In this document: positions 23,384-32,287 of the stretch, one piece after another
Layout: every line of letters begins with the position of its first letter
How positions within the stretch are numbered: position 1 is the stretch's first letter
DNA from: Salinibacterium sp. ZJ70
GTDB lineage: Bacteria; Actinomycetota; Actinomycetes; Actinomycetales; Microbacteriaceae
DNA: 64,000 nt
Reading direction: 5' to 3'
NCBI RefSeq assembly: GCF_011751865.2
Contig: NZ_CP061770.1
Location: forward strand, 186,001-250,000
Position numbers and translations under genes: made by a program
The notes under the pieces: model-generated
Told to the model about the DNA's origin: nothing
Databases searched by the model: none
The model's input: the letters and a program-made list of their open reading frames with translations, nothing else

Positions 23384-24960
23384 CGAAGCTCGCCGACGGC
23401 GAGTGGCACCGCCTGCATCCGGCAACCCCGCTGCTCAAGGGCGGCATCGCGTTCATCGCGATCCTCGGTGTCATCATCGCGAACCTCCGCGAACGGATCG
23501 TCGAGTTCTTCTTCCCGGCGTTCGTGTGCCCCGACGAGTTCTGCGACTGGGAGCAGGACCCCATGTCGCGACTTCTCGAGCAGAACCTCATCCTCGTGCT
23601 GCTCGGGGTCGCCGTCGTCCTCGTGCTGATCATCGCCGGGTTCTGGCTCTCGTGGCGCATGCACACCTTCCGCGTGACCGATGAGGTCGTCGAGGTGCGC
23701 TCCGGCATCCTGTTCCGCACGCACCGCAAGGCTCGCCTCGACCGCGTGCAGGGCGTCAACATCAACCGGCCCTTCCTCGCGCGCCTCGTGGGCGCCGCGA
23801 AGCTCGAGATCACGGGCGCGGGAGCCGAAGCCAACATGGAGCTCGCCTACCTCTCGAGCGCGAACGCCGACGGCCTGCGCTCCGAGGTGCTGCGACGCGC
23901 CTCCGGCATCCGCGAGCAGGCGGCGGTCGCGCGTGCTGTGGCGGACGGCGAGCTTCCCCCTGAGGTGCTCGCTCCGGCCGCCGTCGAGGGCGAGAACCAC
24001 GCGGGGCTGAGCGACTTCGCGCGACAGCGGCTCGCCGAGCTCACCGCCCCCGAACTCGACCCGAACCTCGCGCCGCCGGAGTCGGTCGTCAAGATGGATG
24101 CCGGTCGCCTCGTCGGCTCGACCGCGCTCAGCTCGTCGATGATCTTCCTCGTCGTCGCGATCGTCGTGGCCGTCGTGCTCGGCTTCACCACCGATATCTC
24201 GTTCGGTGTGGTCTTCGCCATCGTGCCCATGGTGCTCGGTATCGGCACCTACCTCGTGAGCCGCGTGCTCAAGTCGCTGCGCTACACGATCGCTGCGACT
24301 CCCGACGGTGTGCGCGTCGGCTACGGGCTCCTCTCGACTGCCAACGAGACGCTGCCTCCCGGGCGCATCCACGGCGTGCAGGTCACGCAGGAGCTGCTCT
24401 GGCGCCCCTTCGACTGGTGGACCGTGCAGGTCAACCTCGCCTCGCAGATGTCCGTATCGCAGGCGGCGAACGGCGCCCAGCAGAACACCACGGTGCTGCC
24501 GGTCGGATCCCGAGAGGACGTCATCCGCGTGCTCGAGCTCGTGCTGCCCGAGGTCGTCGACGGCGACTCGCGCGAGCGCATCCTCGCGGCGTTCGGTCGG
24601 CCGACCCCCGAAGACGACTTCACGACCTCGCCCCGCCGGGCGGCCGTGTTCCGCTGGTTCTCGTGGCGCCGGAACGGATTCCGCGTGACGCCCGAGGCAG
24701 TGCTGCTGCGAAAGGGCGCCATCTGGCGCACCCTCTCGATCGTGCCGACGGCACGCATCCAGTCGGTCGCCGCGCACCAGGGTCCGATCGCTCGCGCGAT
24801 GGGACTCGCCGAGGGACGCATCCACACGGTGCAGGGTCCGCTGGTCGCCGCCGTCGGCGCGCTCGACGTGCGCGACGTGGAGCGCCTGTTCCGCGACGCC
24901 TCGAGCGAGGCCGTCGGCGCCATCTCTCGCGACCGCACGCATCGCTGGAGGGCCGTGTGA
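23380..24960 (+). CDS. Multi-PH-domain (YdbT-like) membrane protein
   Basis: 526 aa, GTG start overlapping the previous stop. It has hydrophobic pairs near residues 20-85 and 245-300 and three bPH2-type repeats: GILFRTHRKARLDRVQGVNI, GLLSTANETLPPGRIHGVQV and GAIWRTLSIVPTARIQSVAA. This is the YdbT plan, partner of the preceding YdbS-like protein. Cytoplasmic lipid- or protein-binding scaffolds at the membrane are likely. Confidence 0.87.
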   Translation: MTKLADGEWHRLHPATPLLKGGIAFIAILGVIIANLRERIVEFFFPAFVCPDEFCDWEQDPMSRLLEQNLILVLLGVAVVLVLIIAGFWLSWRMHTFRVTDEVVEVRSGILFRTHRKARLDRVQGVNINRPFLARLVGAAKLEITGAGAEANMELAYLSSANADGLRSEVLRRASGIREQAAVARAVADGELPPEVLAPAAVEGENHAGLSDFARQRLAELTAPELDPNLAPPESVVKMDAGRLVGSTALSSSMIFLVVAIVVAVVLGFTTDISFGVVFAIVPMVLGIGTYLVSRVLKSLRYTIAATPDGVRVGYGLLSTANETLPPGRIHGVQVTQELLWRPFDWWTVQVNLASQMSVSQAANGAQQNTTVLPVGSREDVIRVLELVLPEVVDGDSRERILAAFGRPTPEDDFTTSPRRAAVFRWFSWRRNGFRVTPEAVLLRKGAIWRTLSIVPTARIQSVAAHQGPIARAMGLAEGRIHTVQGPLVAAVGALDVRDVERLFRDASSEAVGAISRDRTHRWRAV

Positions 24961-25655
24961 CCGCACGCGACGGTCGGCTCGGCATCGGGATCATCGGCGG
25001 CGGGCACGTCGGCCCCGTGCTGGGAGCAGCGCTCGGCGGAGCCGGGCACGCCATCGTCGGGGTCGCGACCGTCTCGGAGGAGAGCCGTGACCGCGTCGAG
25101 GCGCTCCTGCCCGGCGTGCCCGTGCTGCCGGTGCCCGATCTCGTGGAGCGCTCCGAGCTCGTGATCCTCGCGGTGCCCGACGACGAACTGGAGGCGCTCG
25201 TCGCGGGCCTCGCCGCCACCGGAGCGTGGCAGCCGGGGCAGCTCGTGGCGCACACCGCGCCCGCATTCGGCACCTCCGTGCTGCAGCCGGCTTTCGCCGC
25301 AGGTGCGATCCCGCTCGCGATCCACCCCGCGATGTCGTTCACCGGAACGAGCATCGACCTCATGCGTCTGCACGAATGCTGGTGCGCTGTCACCGCGCCC
25401 GCGCCCGTGCTGCCCATCGCACAGGCGCTCGTCGTGGAGCTCGGGGCCGAGCCCGTCGTCATCGCCGAGGCCGACCGCCCCCGCTACGGGGCCGCGATCG
25501 CCGCCATCCGCGGCCTCTCGAGCGGCGTCGTCGCAGACGTCGTGAGCACCCTGCGCGACGCCGGGGTGGAGCAGCCGGGTCGGCTCATCGGGGCGCTCAT
25601 GCGCAGCGCCATCGAGGACGCCCTCTCCGCTGCGGGCGACGAATCCGCGCCCTGA
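24957..25655 (+). CDS. Rossmann-fold/DUF2520 protein
   Basis: 232 aa, from the GTG overlapping the previous stop. The N-terminal half is NAD(P)-binding (GIGIIGGGHVGPVLGAAL, then LVILAVPDDELEAL); the C-terminal half is the helical DUF2520 domain with HPAMSFTG. This pair is normally found next to panC in actinobacteria, as here. It may be a reductase with a role in pantothenate or related metabolism; the substrate is unknown. Confidence 0.87.
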   Translation: MTARDGRLGIGIIGGGHVGPVLGAALGGAGHAIVGVATVSEESRDRVEALLPGVPVLPVPDLVERSELVILAVPDDELEALVAGLAATGAWQPGQLVAHTAPAFGTSVLQPAFAAGAIPLAIHPAMSFTGTSIDLMRLHECWCAVTAPAPVLPIAQALVVELGAEPVVIAEADRPRYGAAIAAIRGLSSGVVADVVSTLRDAGVEQPGRLIGALMRSAIEDALSAAGDESAP

Positions 25656-25673
25656 CGGGGCCGGATACGCTTG

Positions 25674-26519
25674 ATGACCGTGAACCTCCCCGAGGTCGTG
25701 ACCACGATCGCCGAACTCCGCACCCGCATCGAAGGGGCGCGCGTCGCCCTCGTCCCCACCATGGGAGCCCTGCACGACGGGCACATGGCGCTCGTCGATC
25801 AGGCGCGCGAGCTCGCGGACATCGTGGTCGTGTCGATCTTCGTCAACCCGCTGCAGTTCGGCCCCACCGAGGATCTCGACCGCTACCCGCGCGACCTCGA
25901 CGCCGACGTGCAGCTGCTCGCGCGCCACGGCGCCCACATCGTCTTCGCGCCCCCGGTCTCCGAGATGTATCCGGATGGCGCCCCGCAGACGTTCGTGCGC
26001 GGCGGCCCCGTCGCCGAGCTGTTCGAAGGCAGCTCCCGCCCCGGCCACTTCGACGGAATGCTGACCGTGGTCTCGAAGCTCTTCCACATCGTGCAGCCCG
26101 CCGTCGGCGTGTTCGGGCAGAAGGACGCCCAGCAGCTGTTCCTCATCCAGCGCATGGTGCGCGACCTCGACATGCCGCTCGCCATCGAACCGGTCGAGAC
26201 GGTGCGCGAGGCCGACGGCCTCGCCCGGTCGAGCCGCAACCGCTACCTGAGCGTTGAGGAGCGGGCCGCTGCTCCCCTGCTGCACACGGCCCTCGCCGCC
26301 GCCGCATCCGCAGGCGATCGGGGCATCGATGCGGTGCTCGCCGCCGCCCAGTCGGTGCTCATGGGGGAACAGCTCATCGAGGTCGATTACCTTAGTGTGG
26401 TCGACCCTCGCACCTTCCAGCAGGTGTCCGACGACTACCGCGGGCCCGCACGCGCGCTCATCGCCGCGCGCGTCGGATCCACCCGTCTCATCGACAACGA
26501 AGCCCTCTACCTGAACTGA
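25674..26519 (+). CDS. panC: Pantothenate synthetase
   Basis: 281 aa from the ATG at 25674. The HxGH-like motif is MGALHDGHMAL, followed by VSIFVNPLQF and the GQKDAQQLFLIQRMV segment. It joins pantoate to beta-alanine. lysS follows after six bases. panD and a pantothenate kinase gene, which often lie between panC and lysS in other actinobacteria, are absent, so beta-alanine must come from elsewhere. The upstream aminotransferases in this window are not obviously linked. Confidence 0.94.
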   Translation: MTVNLPEVVTTIAELRTRIEGARVALVPTMGALHDGHMALVDQARELADIVVVSIFVNPLQFGPTEDLDRYPRDLDADVQLLARHGAHIVFAPPVSEMYPDGAPQTFVRGGPVAELFEGSSRPGHFDGMLTVVSKLFHIVQPAVGVFGQKDAQQLFLIQRMVRDLDMPLAIEPVETVREADGLARSSRNRYLSVEERAAAPLLHTALAAAASAGDRGIDAVLAAAQSVLMGEQLIEVDYLSVVDPRTFQQVSDDYRGPARALIAARVGSTRLIDNEALYLN

Positions 26520-26525
26520 GAACCC

Positions 26526-28028
26526 GTGACCGAGCAGAACGCGCCCGAATCCGAACTGACCGGCGAGGAGATCGCCGAGCAGAAGGCCGTCCGTCTCGCC
26601 AAGCGCGAGCGCCTCATCGCCGAGGGCGACGGTGCGTACCCGGTGACGCTGCCGATCACGCACACCATCCCCGAGGTGCGTGCGCAGTGGGGCGACCTCG
26701 AGCCGGATGCCGCCACAGGCGTGCAGGTGGGTGTCGCGGGTCGCGTCGTGCACCTGCGCAACACCGGCAAGCTCTGCTTCGCCGCACTGCAGTCGGGTGA
26801 CGGCACCCGCATCCAGGCGATGGTGTCGCTCGCCGAGGTGGGCGAGGAGTCGCTGCAGCGCTGGAAGGAGCTCGTCGACCTCGGCGATCACCTGTTCGTC
26901 GCGGGCGAGGTCATCTCGTCGCGCCGCGGTGAGCTGTCGATCATGGCGAGCGACTGGAAGATCGCCTCCAAGGCCGTGCTGCCGCTGCCGAACCTGCACT
27001 CGGAGCTCTCCGAGGAGACCCGCGTGCGCCAGCGCTACCTCGACCTCATCGTGCGCGAGCAGGCTCGCAACACGGTCGTCGCGCGTGCCAAGACGGTGGC
27101 GAGCCTGCGTGCCACGTTCGCCGACCACGGCTTCCTCGAAGTCGAGACGCCCATGCTCCAGACGATGCACGGCGGGGCGGCGGCGCGTCCGTTCGTCACC
27201 CACTCGAACGCGTTCGACACCGAGCTGTTCCTGCGCATCGCGCCCGAGCTGTTCCTCAAGCGCGCGGCCGTGGGCGGCATCGACCATGTCTTCGAGATCA
27301 ACCGCAACTTCCGCAACGAGGGCTCCGACTCCACCCACAGCCCCGAGTTCGCGATGCTCGAGGCCTACCAGGCGTACGGCGACTACACCACCATCGCCGA
27401 CCTCACGCAGGAGCTCATCCAGAACGCCGCGACCGCGGTGTCCGGTTCGCACGTCGTGACCTGGGCCGACGGCACCGAGTTCGACCTCGGAGGCGACTGG
27501 GCGCGCATCTCGATGTACGACTCGCTCTCCGAGAAGGCCGGCGTCGCGATCACCCCCGAGACCTCGCTCGACGAGCTCAAGGCGCTCGCCGACAAGGAAG
27601 GCGTCGAGGTCAAGCTCCCCACCCACGGCAAGTACGTCGAGGAGCTGTGGGAGCACTTCGTGAAGGGCGAACTCGAGCGCCCCACGTTCGTCATGGACTT
27701 CCCCGTCGACACCTCGCCCCTCGTGCGCGACCACCGCACCATCCCCGGCGTCGTCGAGAAGTGGGACCTCTACGTGCGCGGCTTCGAGCTCGCCACCGGC
27801 TACTCGGAGCTCGTCGACCCCGTCATCCAGCGCGAGCGCTTCGTCGAGCAGGCGAAGCTCGCGGCGCGCGGCGACGACGAGGCGATGCGTCTGGATGAGG
27901 AGTTCCTCACCGCGATGGAGCACGGCATGCCTCCCATGGGCGGCATGGGCATGGGCATCGATCGCCTGCTCATGGCGATCACCGGCCTCGGCATCCGCGA
28001 GACGATCCTCTTCCCGCTCGTCAAGTAG
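26526..28028 (+). CDS. lysS: Lysyl-tRNA synthetase (class II)
   Basis: 500 aa, GTG start. The OB-fold anticodon-binding domain covers about residues 50-160. Class II motifs follow: motif 2 [19 protein letters not shown] and motif 3 [15 protein letters not shown], with [10 protein letters not shown] between. It charges tRNA-Lys and is the last enzyme of the conserved housekeeping run. Length and motifs are complete. Confidence 0.96.
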   Translation: MTEQNAPESELTGEEIAEQKAVRLAKRERLIAEGDGAYPVTLPITHTIPEVRAQWGDLEPDAATGVQVGVAGRVVHLRNTGKLCFAALQSGDGTRIQAMVSLAEVGEESLQRWKELVDLGDHLFVAGEVISSRRGELSIMASDWKIASKAVLPLPNLHSELSEETRVRQRYLDLIVREQARNTVVARAKTVASLRATFADHGFLEVETPMLQTMHGGAAARPFVTHSNAFDTELFLRIAPELFLKRAAVGGIDHVFEINRNFRNEGSDSTHSPEFAMLEAYQAYGDYTTIADLTQELIQNAATAVSGSHVVTWADGTEFDLGGDWARISMYDSLSEKAGVAITPETSLDELKALADKEGVEVKLPTHGKYVEELWEHFVKGELERPTFVMDFPVDTSPLVRDHRTIPGVVEKWDLYVRGFELATGYSELVDPVIQRERFVEQAKLAARGDDEAMRLDEEFLTAMEHGMPPMGGMGMGIDRLLMAITGLGIRETILFPLVK

Positions 28029-28067
28029 GCCGCGGCCGCACTCAGACGGAGAGGATAGGGTTCCCGC

Positions 28068-28199
28068 ATGGCCGATGACCAGCAGGGCAAGAAGCCCTCG
28101 GAGATCACGAACGCTCGCATCATGGTGTGGATCGTGGTCGCGGGAATCGGCATCTATCTGGTCGCGACCGGCATCGCCGGCATCATCGCGAAGGGCTGA
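28068..28199 (+). CDS. 43-aa single-pass membrane protein
   Basis: The ATG follows AGGATAGGG. Residues 1-15 are polar and charged (MADDQQGKKPSEIT), then one helix (IMVWIVVAGIGIYLVATGIAGIIA) reaches almost to the end. It lies just after lysS and two bases before another tiny membrane ORF, so both probably ride on the lysS transcript. No family recognised. Confidence 0.65.
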   Translation: MADDQQGKKPSEITNARIMVWIVVAGIGIYLVATGIAGIIAKG

Positions 28200-28201
28200 T
28201 C

Positions 28202-28294
28202 GTGGACCGCAAGACCTCGCGCCTGGCCATGTACGGCGGGCTCGTCCTGATGCTCGCGATCGTCGTGTTCGTCGTCATCCTCAGCCCGCGCTGA
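28202..28294 (+). CDS. 30-aa single-pass membrane protein
   Basis: GTG start with AAGGGC (28191-28196) upstream and a two-base gap from the preceding stop. A basic start (VDRKTSR) precedes one hydrophobic helix that ends in SPR. Small size lowers certainty, but the ribosome site, coupling and clean membrane profile support translation. Function unknown. Confidence 0.55.
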   Translation: MDRKTSRLAMYGGLVLMLAIVVFVVILSPR

Positions 28295-28317
28295 GGCGAG
28301 CGCTCTAGGCTGAGATC

Positions 28318-28524
28318 ATGCCCACCGACTTCTGGGGAAACGCGATCTTCTCGGTCATCCCCACCATCGCCCTCGGGCTCGTGTTCTGGTTCATCATGCG
28401 CGCGATCATCCGCGCCGACCGCAACGAGCGCAAGGTCTACGCGCGCATGGAAGCCGAGGAGCGCGCCCGCCGCGCATCCCGCCGGGAGGACGACGCGCCG
28501 TCGGCCGCCCGAACCAGCCGCTGA
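28318..28524 (+). CDS. 68-aa membrane protein with charged tail
   Basis: One strong hydrophobic helix (about residues 8-28, AIFSVIPTIALGLVFWFIM) is followed by a highly charged helix rich in Arg and Glu (IRADRNERKVYARMEAEERARR). This positive-inside layout suggests a cytoplasmic tail. It is the third small membrane protein in a row after lysS. No known family. Confidence 0.75.
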   Translation: MPTDFWGNAIFSVIPTIALGLVFWFIMRAIIRADRNERKVYARMEAEERARRASRREDDAPSAARTSR

Positions 28525-28575
28525 CGCGGCGCGTCATCCTCCCGTCGCTTTACGGAGTGTGACGACCGCATTTCG

Positions 28576-28604
28576 TTGACCTGTCACGACGTACGTACGA
28601 TTTC
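28576..28604 (+). promoter_or_regulatory. Possible promoter of the sugar ABC operon
   Basis: TTGACC (28576-28581) with a 17-base spacer to GATTTC (28599-28604). A short palindrome CGTACGTACG (28590-28599) lies inside the spacer and could be an operator. The 153-base gap before the binding-protein gene holds nothing else obvious. Weak -10 match. Confidence 0.3.
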
Positions 28605-28677
28605 TGAGCGCCCACCGCATCCGGGGCCCGAAGCCCGGACAGTCGCTGGCGCACTCCGACCCGACAGGAACTGCACC

Positions 28678-29796
28678 ATGACCACTCGCACCACCGTCCT
28701 CCGCGCCGCGGCCGTCGCGCTGCCCGCTGTCCTGCTGCTCGCCGGCTGCTCCGAGCAGACCGCCGCCGTCGACACCGACGCGCCCGCGAACCTCGTCATC
28801 CCCGGCAACTTCGAGGGCGACGCCACGATCCCCGCCGCCGTCGACGGCGGCCTCGACGTCGCGCTCGTCACCCGCATCACCACCGGCTCCTGGTACGAGA
28901 CCTACGTGGCCTCGCTCGAGAACGAGGTCGAAGGTCTCGGCGGATCGCTGCAGATCCTCGACTCGCAGAACGACCTCGCTAAGATGGCGTCGAACGTCGA
29001 CACCGCCGTCAACACCGGCGCCGACGTGATCCTCATCAACAACGGCACCGCTGAGGCGCTCGACGACAGCGTGCAGAAGGCGCTCGACGCCGGCATCGTC
29101 GTGGTCACCTACGACTCGGACATCACCCTCGACGGCGTCAGCTCGATCGACCAGGATGACGCCGCCCTCGCCACGAACGGACTCGGCGCGCTCGCCGAGG
29201 AGCAGTCGGGTGAGGCGGGTGTCGTCGTGCTGTCGGTCGCCGGCTTCGCGCCGCTCGACCGTCGTCTCGCCGCCGTCGACGCGTTCGTCGCCGACAACCC
29301 CGGCATCCGCATCGTCACCCAGACCGGCACCGTCTCGGGCAGCCCCGCCCTCGACACCTCCGCGCAGGTTGCGGCGCTCCTCGCCGCCAACCCGGCCGGC
29401 GGCGACATCACCGCCATCTGGAGCCACTGGAACGAGTTCACGCGCGGCGCCTTCACGGCCCTCGCGGATGCCGGTCGCACCGACATCGCGGTGTACACGG
29501 TCGACCTCACCGACCAGGAGCTCCCGTACTTCTGGGACGAGACGGTCGACTTCCGCGCCGCCTCGGCCTCGAACCCGGCCACCATCGGCCGCTCGCAGGT
29601 GCGCCTCGCATGGGTGAAGGCCGCAGGCGACCAGGTGGGCAACCTCCTCGTCACCCCCGCGCTCGTCACGAAGGCCGACCTGCCTGACACCGAGATCAGC
29701 TACACAGAGCTCGCCGAGTTCGTGCCCTCGTGGAACACCGACGAGTCCACGTGGCCCGCGTGGATCAAGAGCCTCCACGAGCGCTCCGGCAAGTGA
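28678..29796 (+). CDS. Sugar-type ABC transporter substrate-binding lipoprotein (RbsB-like)
   Basis: 372 aa. I chose the ATG at 28678 because ACAGGAA lies upstream and a lipoprotein signal follows at once, with lipobox LAGC and Cys24. The mature part is a periplasmic-binding type I fold: ITTGSWYETYVASLENEVE, LIINNGTAEALDDSVQKALDAGI, and VVVTYDSDI as in ribose-binding proteins. It feeds the ATPase and permease encoded next, overlapping by GTGA. The substrate is not readable; the downstream oxidase and LVIVD protein suggest a sugar or sugar acid that is then oxidised. Confidence 0.87.
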   Translation: MTTRTTVLRAAAVALPAVLLLAGCSEQTAAVDTDAPANLVIPGNFEGDATIPAAVDGGLDVALVTRITTGSWYETYVASLENEVEGLGGSLQILDSQNDLAKMASNVDTAVNTGADVILINNGTAEALDDSVQKALDAGIVVVTYDSDITLDGVSSIDQDDAALATNGLGALAEEQSGEAGVVVLSVAGFAPLDRRLAAVDAFVADNPGIRIVTQTGTVSGSPALDTSAQVAALLAANPAGGDITAIWSHWNEFTRGAFTALADAGRTDIAVYTVDLTDQELPYFWDETVDFRAASASNPATIGRSQVRLAWVKAAGDQVGNLLVTPALVTKADLPDTEISYTELAEFVPSWNTDESTWPAWIKSLHERSGK

Positions 29797-31268
29797 CCTC
29801 CGCTCTGACGCTCACGGGCGTCGGACATGACTACGGTGACGGCCCGGTCCTCCACTCGGTGGACCTGGCCGTCACCGGCGGTCGTGTGCACGCCCTCCTC
29901 GGCATGAACGGTGCCGGGAAGTCGACGCTCGTGCACATCGGATCCGGGTTCTTTCCGCCGAGCGCCGGCGAGCTTCGGATCGACGGCGAACCCGTGCGCT
30001 TCACCGGCCCCGCCGACGCCCTCCGTCGCGGGGTCGCCTTGCTGGCCCAGGAGGTCGACCGCGCCCTCGTTCCGGATGCGACGGTGCACGAGAACCTGCT
30101 GGCCGCGACCCTCCAGCGCGAGAAGCAGCGCCTGTTCTCGCCGCGCGAGAACGCCCGCCGCGCGCGCGACATCCTCGAGCACTACCGGGTCGACCTCGAC
30201 CCGCAGCGCCTCGTGCGCGACCTCAGCCTCTACGAGAAGCAGGCGCTCTCGCTCGTGCGCGCCGCCTCGCAGAACGCGCGCTTCCTCTTCCTCGACGAGC
30301 CGACCTCCGCATTCGACACCGCCGAGACGGAGCGCTTCTACGGCATCGTCGAGACGCTCGCCGCCGATGGCATCGGCATCGTCTTCATCTCGCACCGACT
30401 CGGCGAGGTGTTCCGCATCGCCGACGATGTGACGGTGCTGCGCGGCGGCGTCGTGAGTCTCGCAGCCCCCATCGCGGATGTCGCACCGGATGACGTGGTG
30501 CGCGCCATCACGGGCGAGCTCACCGCGACGCACCGCACCGAGCGGCCCGCCGCATCCGGTGCCCCCGCGCTCGAGGCGCACGGCATCGACCTCGGGCGCG
30601 GCCGCACCCCGTTCGACCTGCGCGTCGATGCGGGCGAGATCGTCGCCGTGTACGGGCCGCTCGGCTCCGGAAAGACCTCGCTCGCGCGCACGCTCTTCGG
30701 CCTGCAGGGTCGCTACCGCGCGACCGTCGCGGGTGCCGCAGCCCGCATCCGGAACGCCGTCGACGCGCGCCGCGCGGGGCTCGCTCTCGTGCCCGAGGAG
30801 CGCCGCACGCAGGGCATCTGGCTCGACGAGACGGTGCGCACCCACTTCGCTCTCGGCTTCCGCGGCATCGTGCGCGCCCGCCGCGAACGCGCCCACGCGA
30901 ATGACGTGATCGCCGACTACGACGTGCAGCCGCAGCGCGAGAGCCAGCTGCTGCGCCGTATGTCGGGCGGCAACCAGCAGAAGGTCGCCATCGGCAAATG
31001 GGTGGGCGTCGAGGGGCGCCGCGTGCTCATCCTCGACGAGCCCATGAAGGGCGTCGACGTGGCCGCCAAGGAGGCCATCTTTCGCTCCATCGAGGCGCTC
31101 GCCGCGACCGGGGTGGGCGTGCTCTACCTCACCCAGGAGCCCGACGACGCGCTGCGCATCGCCGACCGCGTGATCGTGCTCGGCCGATCCGGCGTCGCGC
31201 TCGAGAAGCCCGCCGGCGAGCTCACCGCACTCGACCTCATGTTCACCGAAAGGACCACCGACGCATGA
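29793..31268 (+). CDS. Sugar-type ABC transporter dual ATPase (RbsA-like)
   Basis: 491 aa, GTG overlapping the upstream stop. First nucleotide-binding half: Walker A GMNGAGKS, degenerate signature LSLYEKQ, Walker B FLFLDEPTSAFD, switch His in FISHRL. Second half: Walker A GPLGSGKTS, signature MSGGNQQK, Walker B VLILDEPMKGVD, and LTQEPDD where the switch His would be, as is usual for the second half of RbsA/MglA proteins. Complete for the family. ATGA overlap with the permease. Confidence 0.9.
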   Translation: MTSALTLTGVGHDYGDGPVLHSVDLAVTGGRVHALLGMNGAGKSTLVHIGSGFFPPSAGELRIDGEPVRFTGPADALRRGVALLAQEVDRALVPDATVHENLLAATLQREKQRLFSPRENARRARDILEHYRVDLDPQRLVRDLSLYEKQALSLVRAASQNARFLFLDEPTSAFDTAETERFYGIVETLAADGIGIVFISHRLGEVFRIADDVTVLRGGVVSLAAPIADVAPDDVVRAITGELTATHRTERPAASGAPALEAHGIDLGRGRTPFDLRVDAGEIVAVYGPLGSGKTSLARTLFGLQGRYRATVAGAAARIRNAVDARRAGLALVPEERRTQGIWLDETVRTHFALGFRGIVRARRERAHANDVIADYDVQPQRESQLLRRMSGGNQQKVAIGKWVGVEGRRVLILDEPMKGVDVAAKEAIFRSIEALAATGVGVLYLTQEPDDALRIADRVIVLGRSGVALEKPAGELTALDLMFTERTTDA

Positions 31269-32251
31269 CCAGCGCGCTGACCCTCAGCCCCGGCGTCCGG
31301 ATGCGCGACCTGCTGCGCCGCAACGCCGCGATCGCCGTCATCATCGTCGTCATCGCGGTGTTCGCGGTCGCGAATCCGAACTTCCTCACCGGCGGCAACC
31401 TGATGAGCATCCTGCTCTCGATCACGGTGAGCGCCTTCCTCGCCCTCGCGGTGACGTTCTCGCTCGTGGTCGACGGCTTCGATGTGTCGATCGGATCGAC
31501 GACGAGCCTCGCGACGATCGCCGCGGCCTCCGTGATGATCGAGTGGCGCGGCGAGGCGTGGCTCGCGATCCTCGTGCCGATCCTGTGCGGGGTCGCCGTG
31601 GGGCTCGTGAACGGGTTCCTCATCGTCAAGCTCGGGCTGCCCGACCTGCTCGCGACGCTTGCGATGCTGTTCGTCATCTCGGGGGTGCAGCGCACCCTCA
31701 CGGGCGGCAAGTCGATCACGGCGAGCCCCGATTCGGGCATCATCGTGCCGTCGTTCAGTTTCATCGGCAAGGGCACCGTCTTCGGCATCCCGTTCCCGGT
31801 GATCCTGCTGGTCGTGGTGGCGGTGCTCGCGTGGCTGTTCCTCAGCCGCACGACGCTCGGCCGCTCGATGTACCTCGTGGGCGGCAACGAGGAGGCCGCG
31901 CGCCACCTCGGTCTCCCGGTCGGGCGCCTGCGCGTGCTCGCGTACGTGATCTCGGGTGTTCTCGCCTCCATCGGCGGCATCGTGCTCACGGCGCGCATCG
32001 GCGCCGGCCAGATCGAAGCGGGAGCCCCGCTGCTCATGGATGCCGTCGCGGCGGCGTACGTGGGCTACGCGCTCTTCGGGCAGAAGAAGCCGAGCGTCGT
32101 CGGCACGGTGCTGGGTGCGGTGCTCATCGGCGTGCTGCTCAACGGCCTCACGATGCTCAAGTTCCCCTACTTCGCACAGGACATCGTGAAGGGCGGGGTG
32201 TTCATCATGGCGCTCGCCTTCGCGTTCGTGCAGACCCGCCGCACGCGCTGA
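31265..32251 (+). CDS. Sugar-type ABC transporter permease (RbsC-like)
   Basis: 328 aa with about ten hydrophobic segments. GFDVSIGSTTSLATIAAASV and GLPDLLATLAMLF are typical of BPD_transp_2 permeases, as is LGLPVGRLRVLAYVISG, the ATPase-docking stretch near the C-terminal third. A single gene, so a homodimer channel is expected. Confidence 0.9.
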   Translation: MTSALTLSPGVRMRDLLRRNAAIAVIIVVIAVFAVANPNFLTGGNLMSILLSITVSAFLALAVTFSLVVDGFDVSIGSTTSLATIAAASVMIEWRGEAWLAILVPILCGVAVGLVNGFLIVKLGLPDLLATLAMLFVISGVQRTLTGGKSITASPDSGIIVPSFSFIGKGTVFGIPFPVILLVVVAVLAWLFLSRTTLGRSMYLVGGNEEAARHLGLPVGRLRVLAYVISGVLASIGGIVLTARIGAGQIEAGAPLLMDAVAAAYVGYALFGQKKPSVVGTVLGAVLIGVLLNGLTMLKFPYFAQDIVKGGVFIMALAFAFVQTRRTR

Positions 32252-32287
32252 GCGCGGGATGATGGATACCTCACGGCAGGAGATCGA

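Noticed and set aside
22871..24960. A novel defence pair formed by the two PH-domain proteins
   Set aside because: Their place between folK/DUF3180 and DUF2520/panC is standard actinobacterial synteny, so they are ordinary housekeeping-linked genes here.
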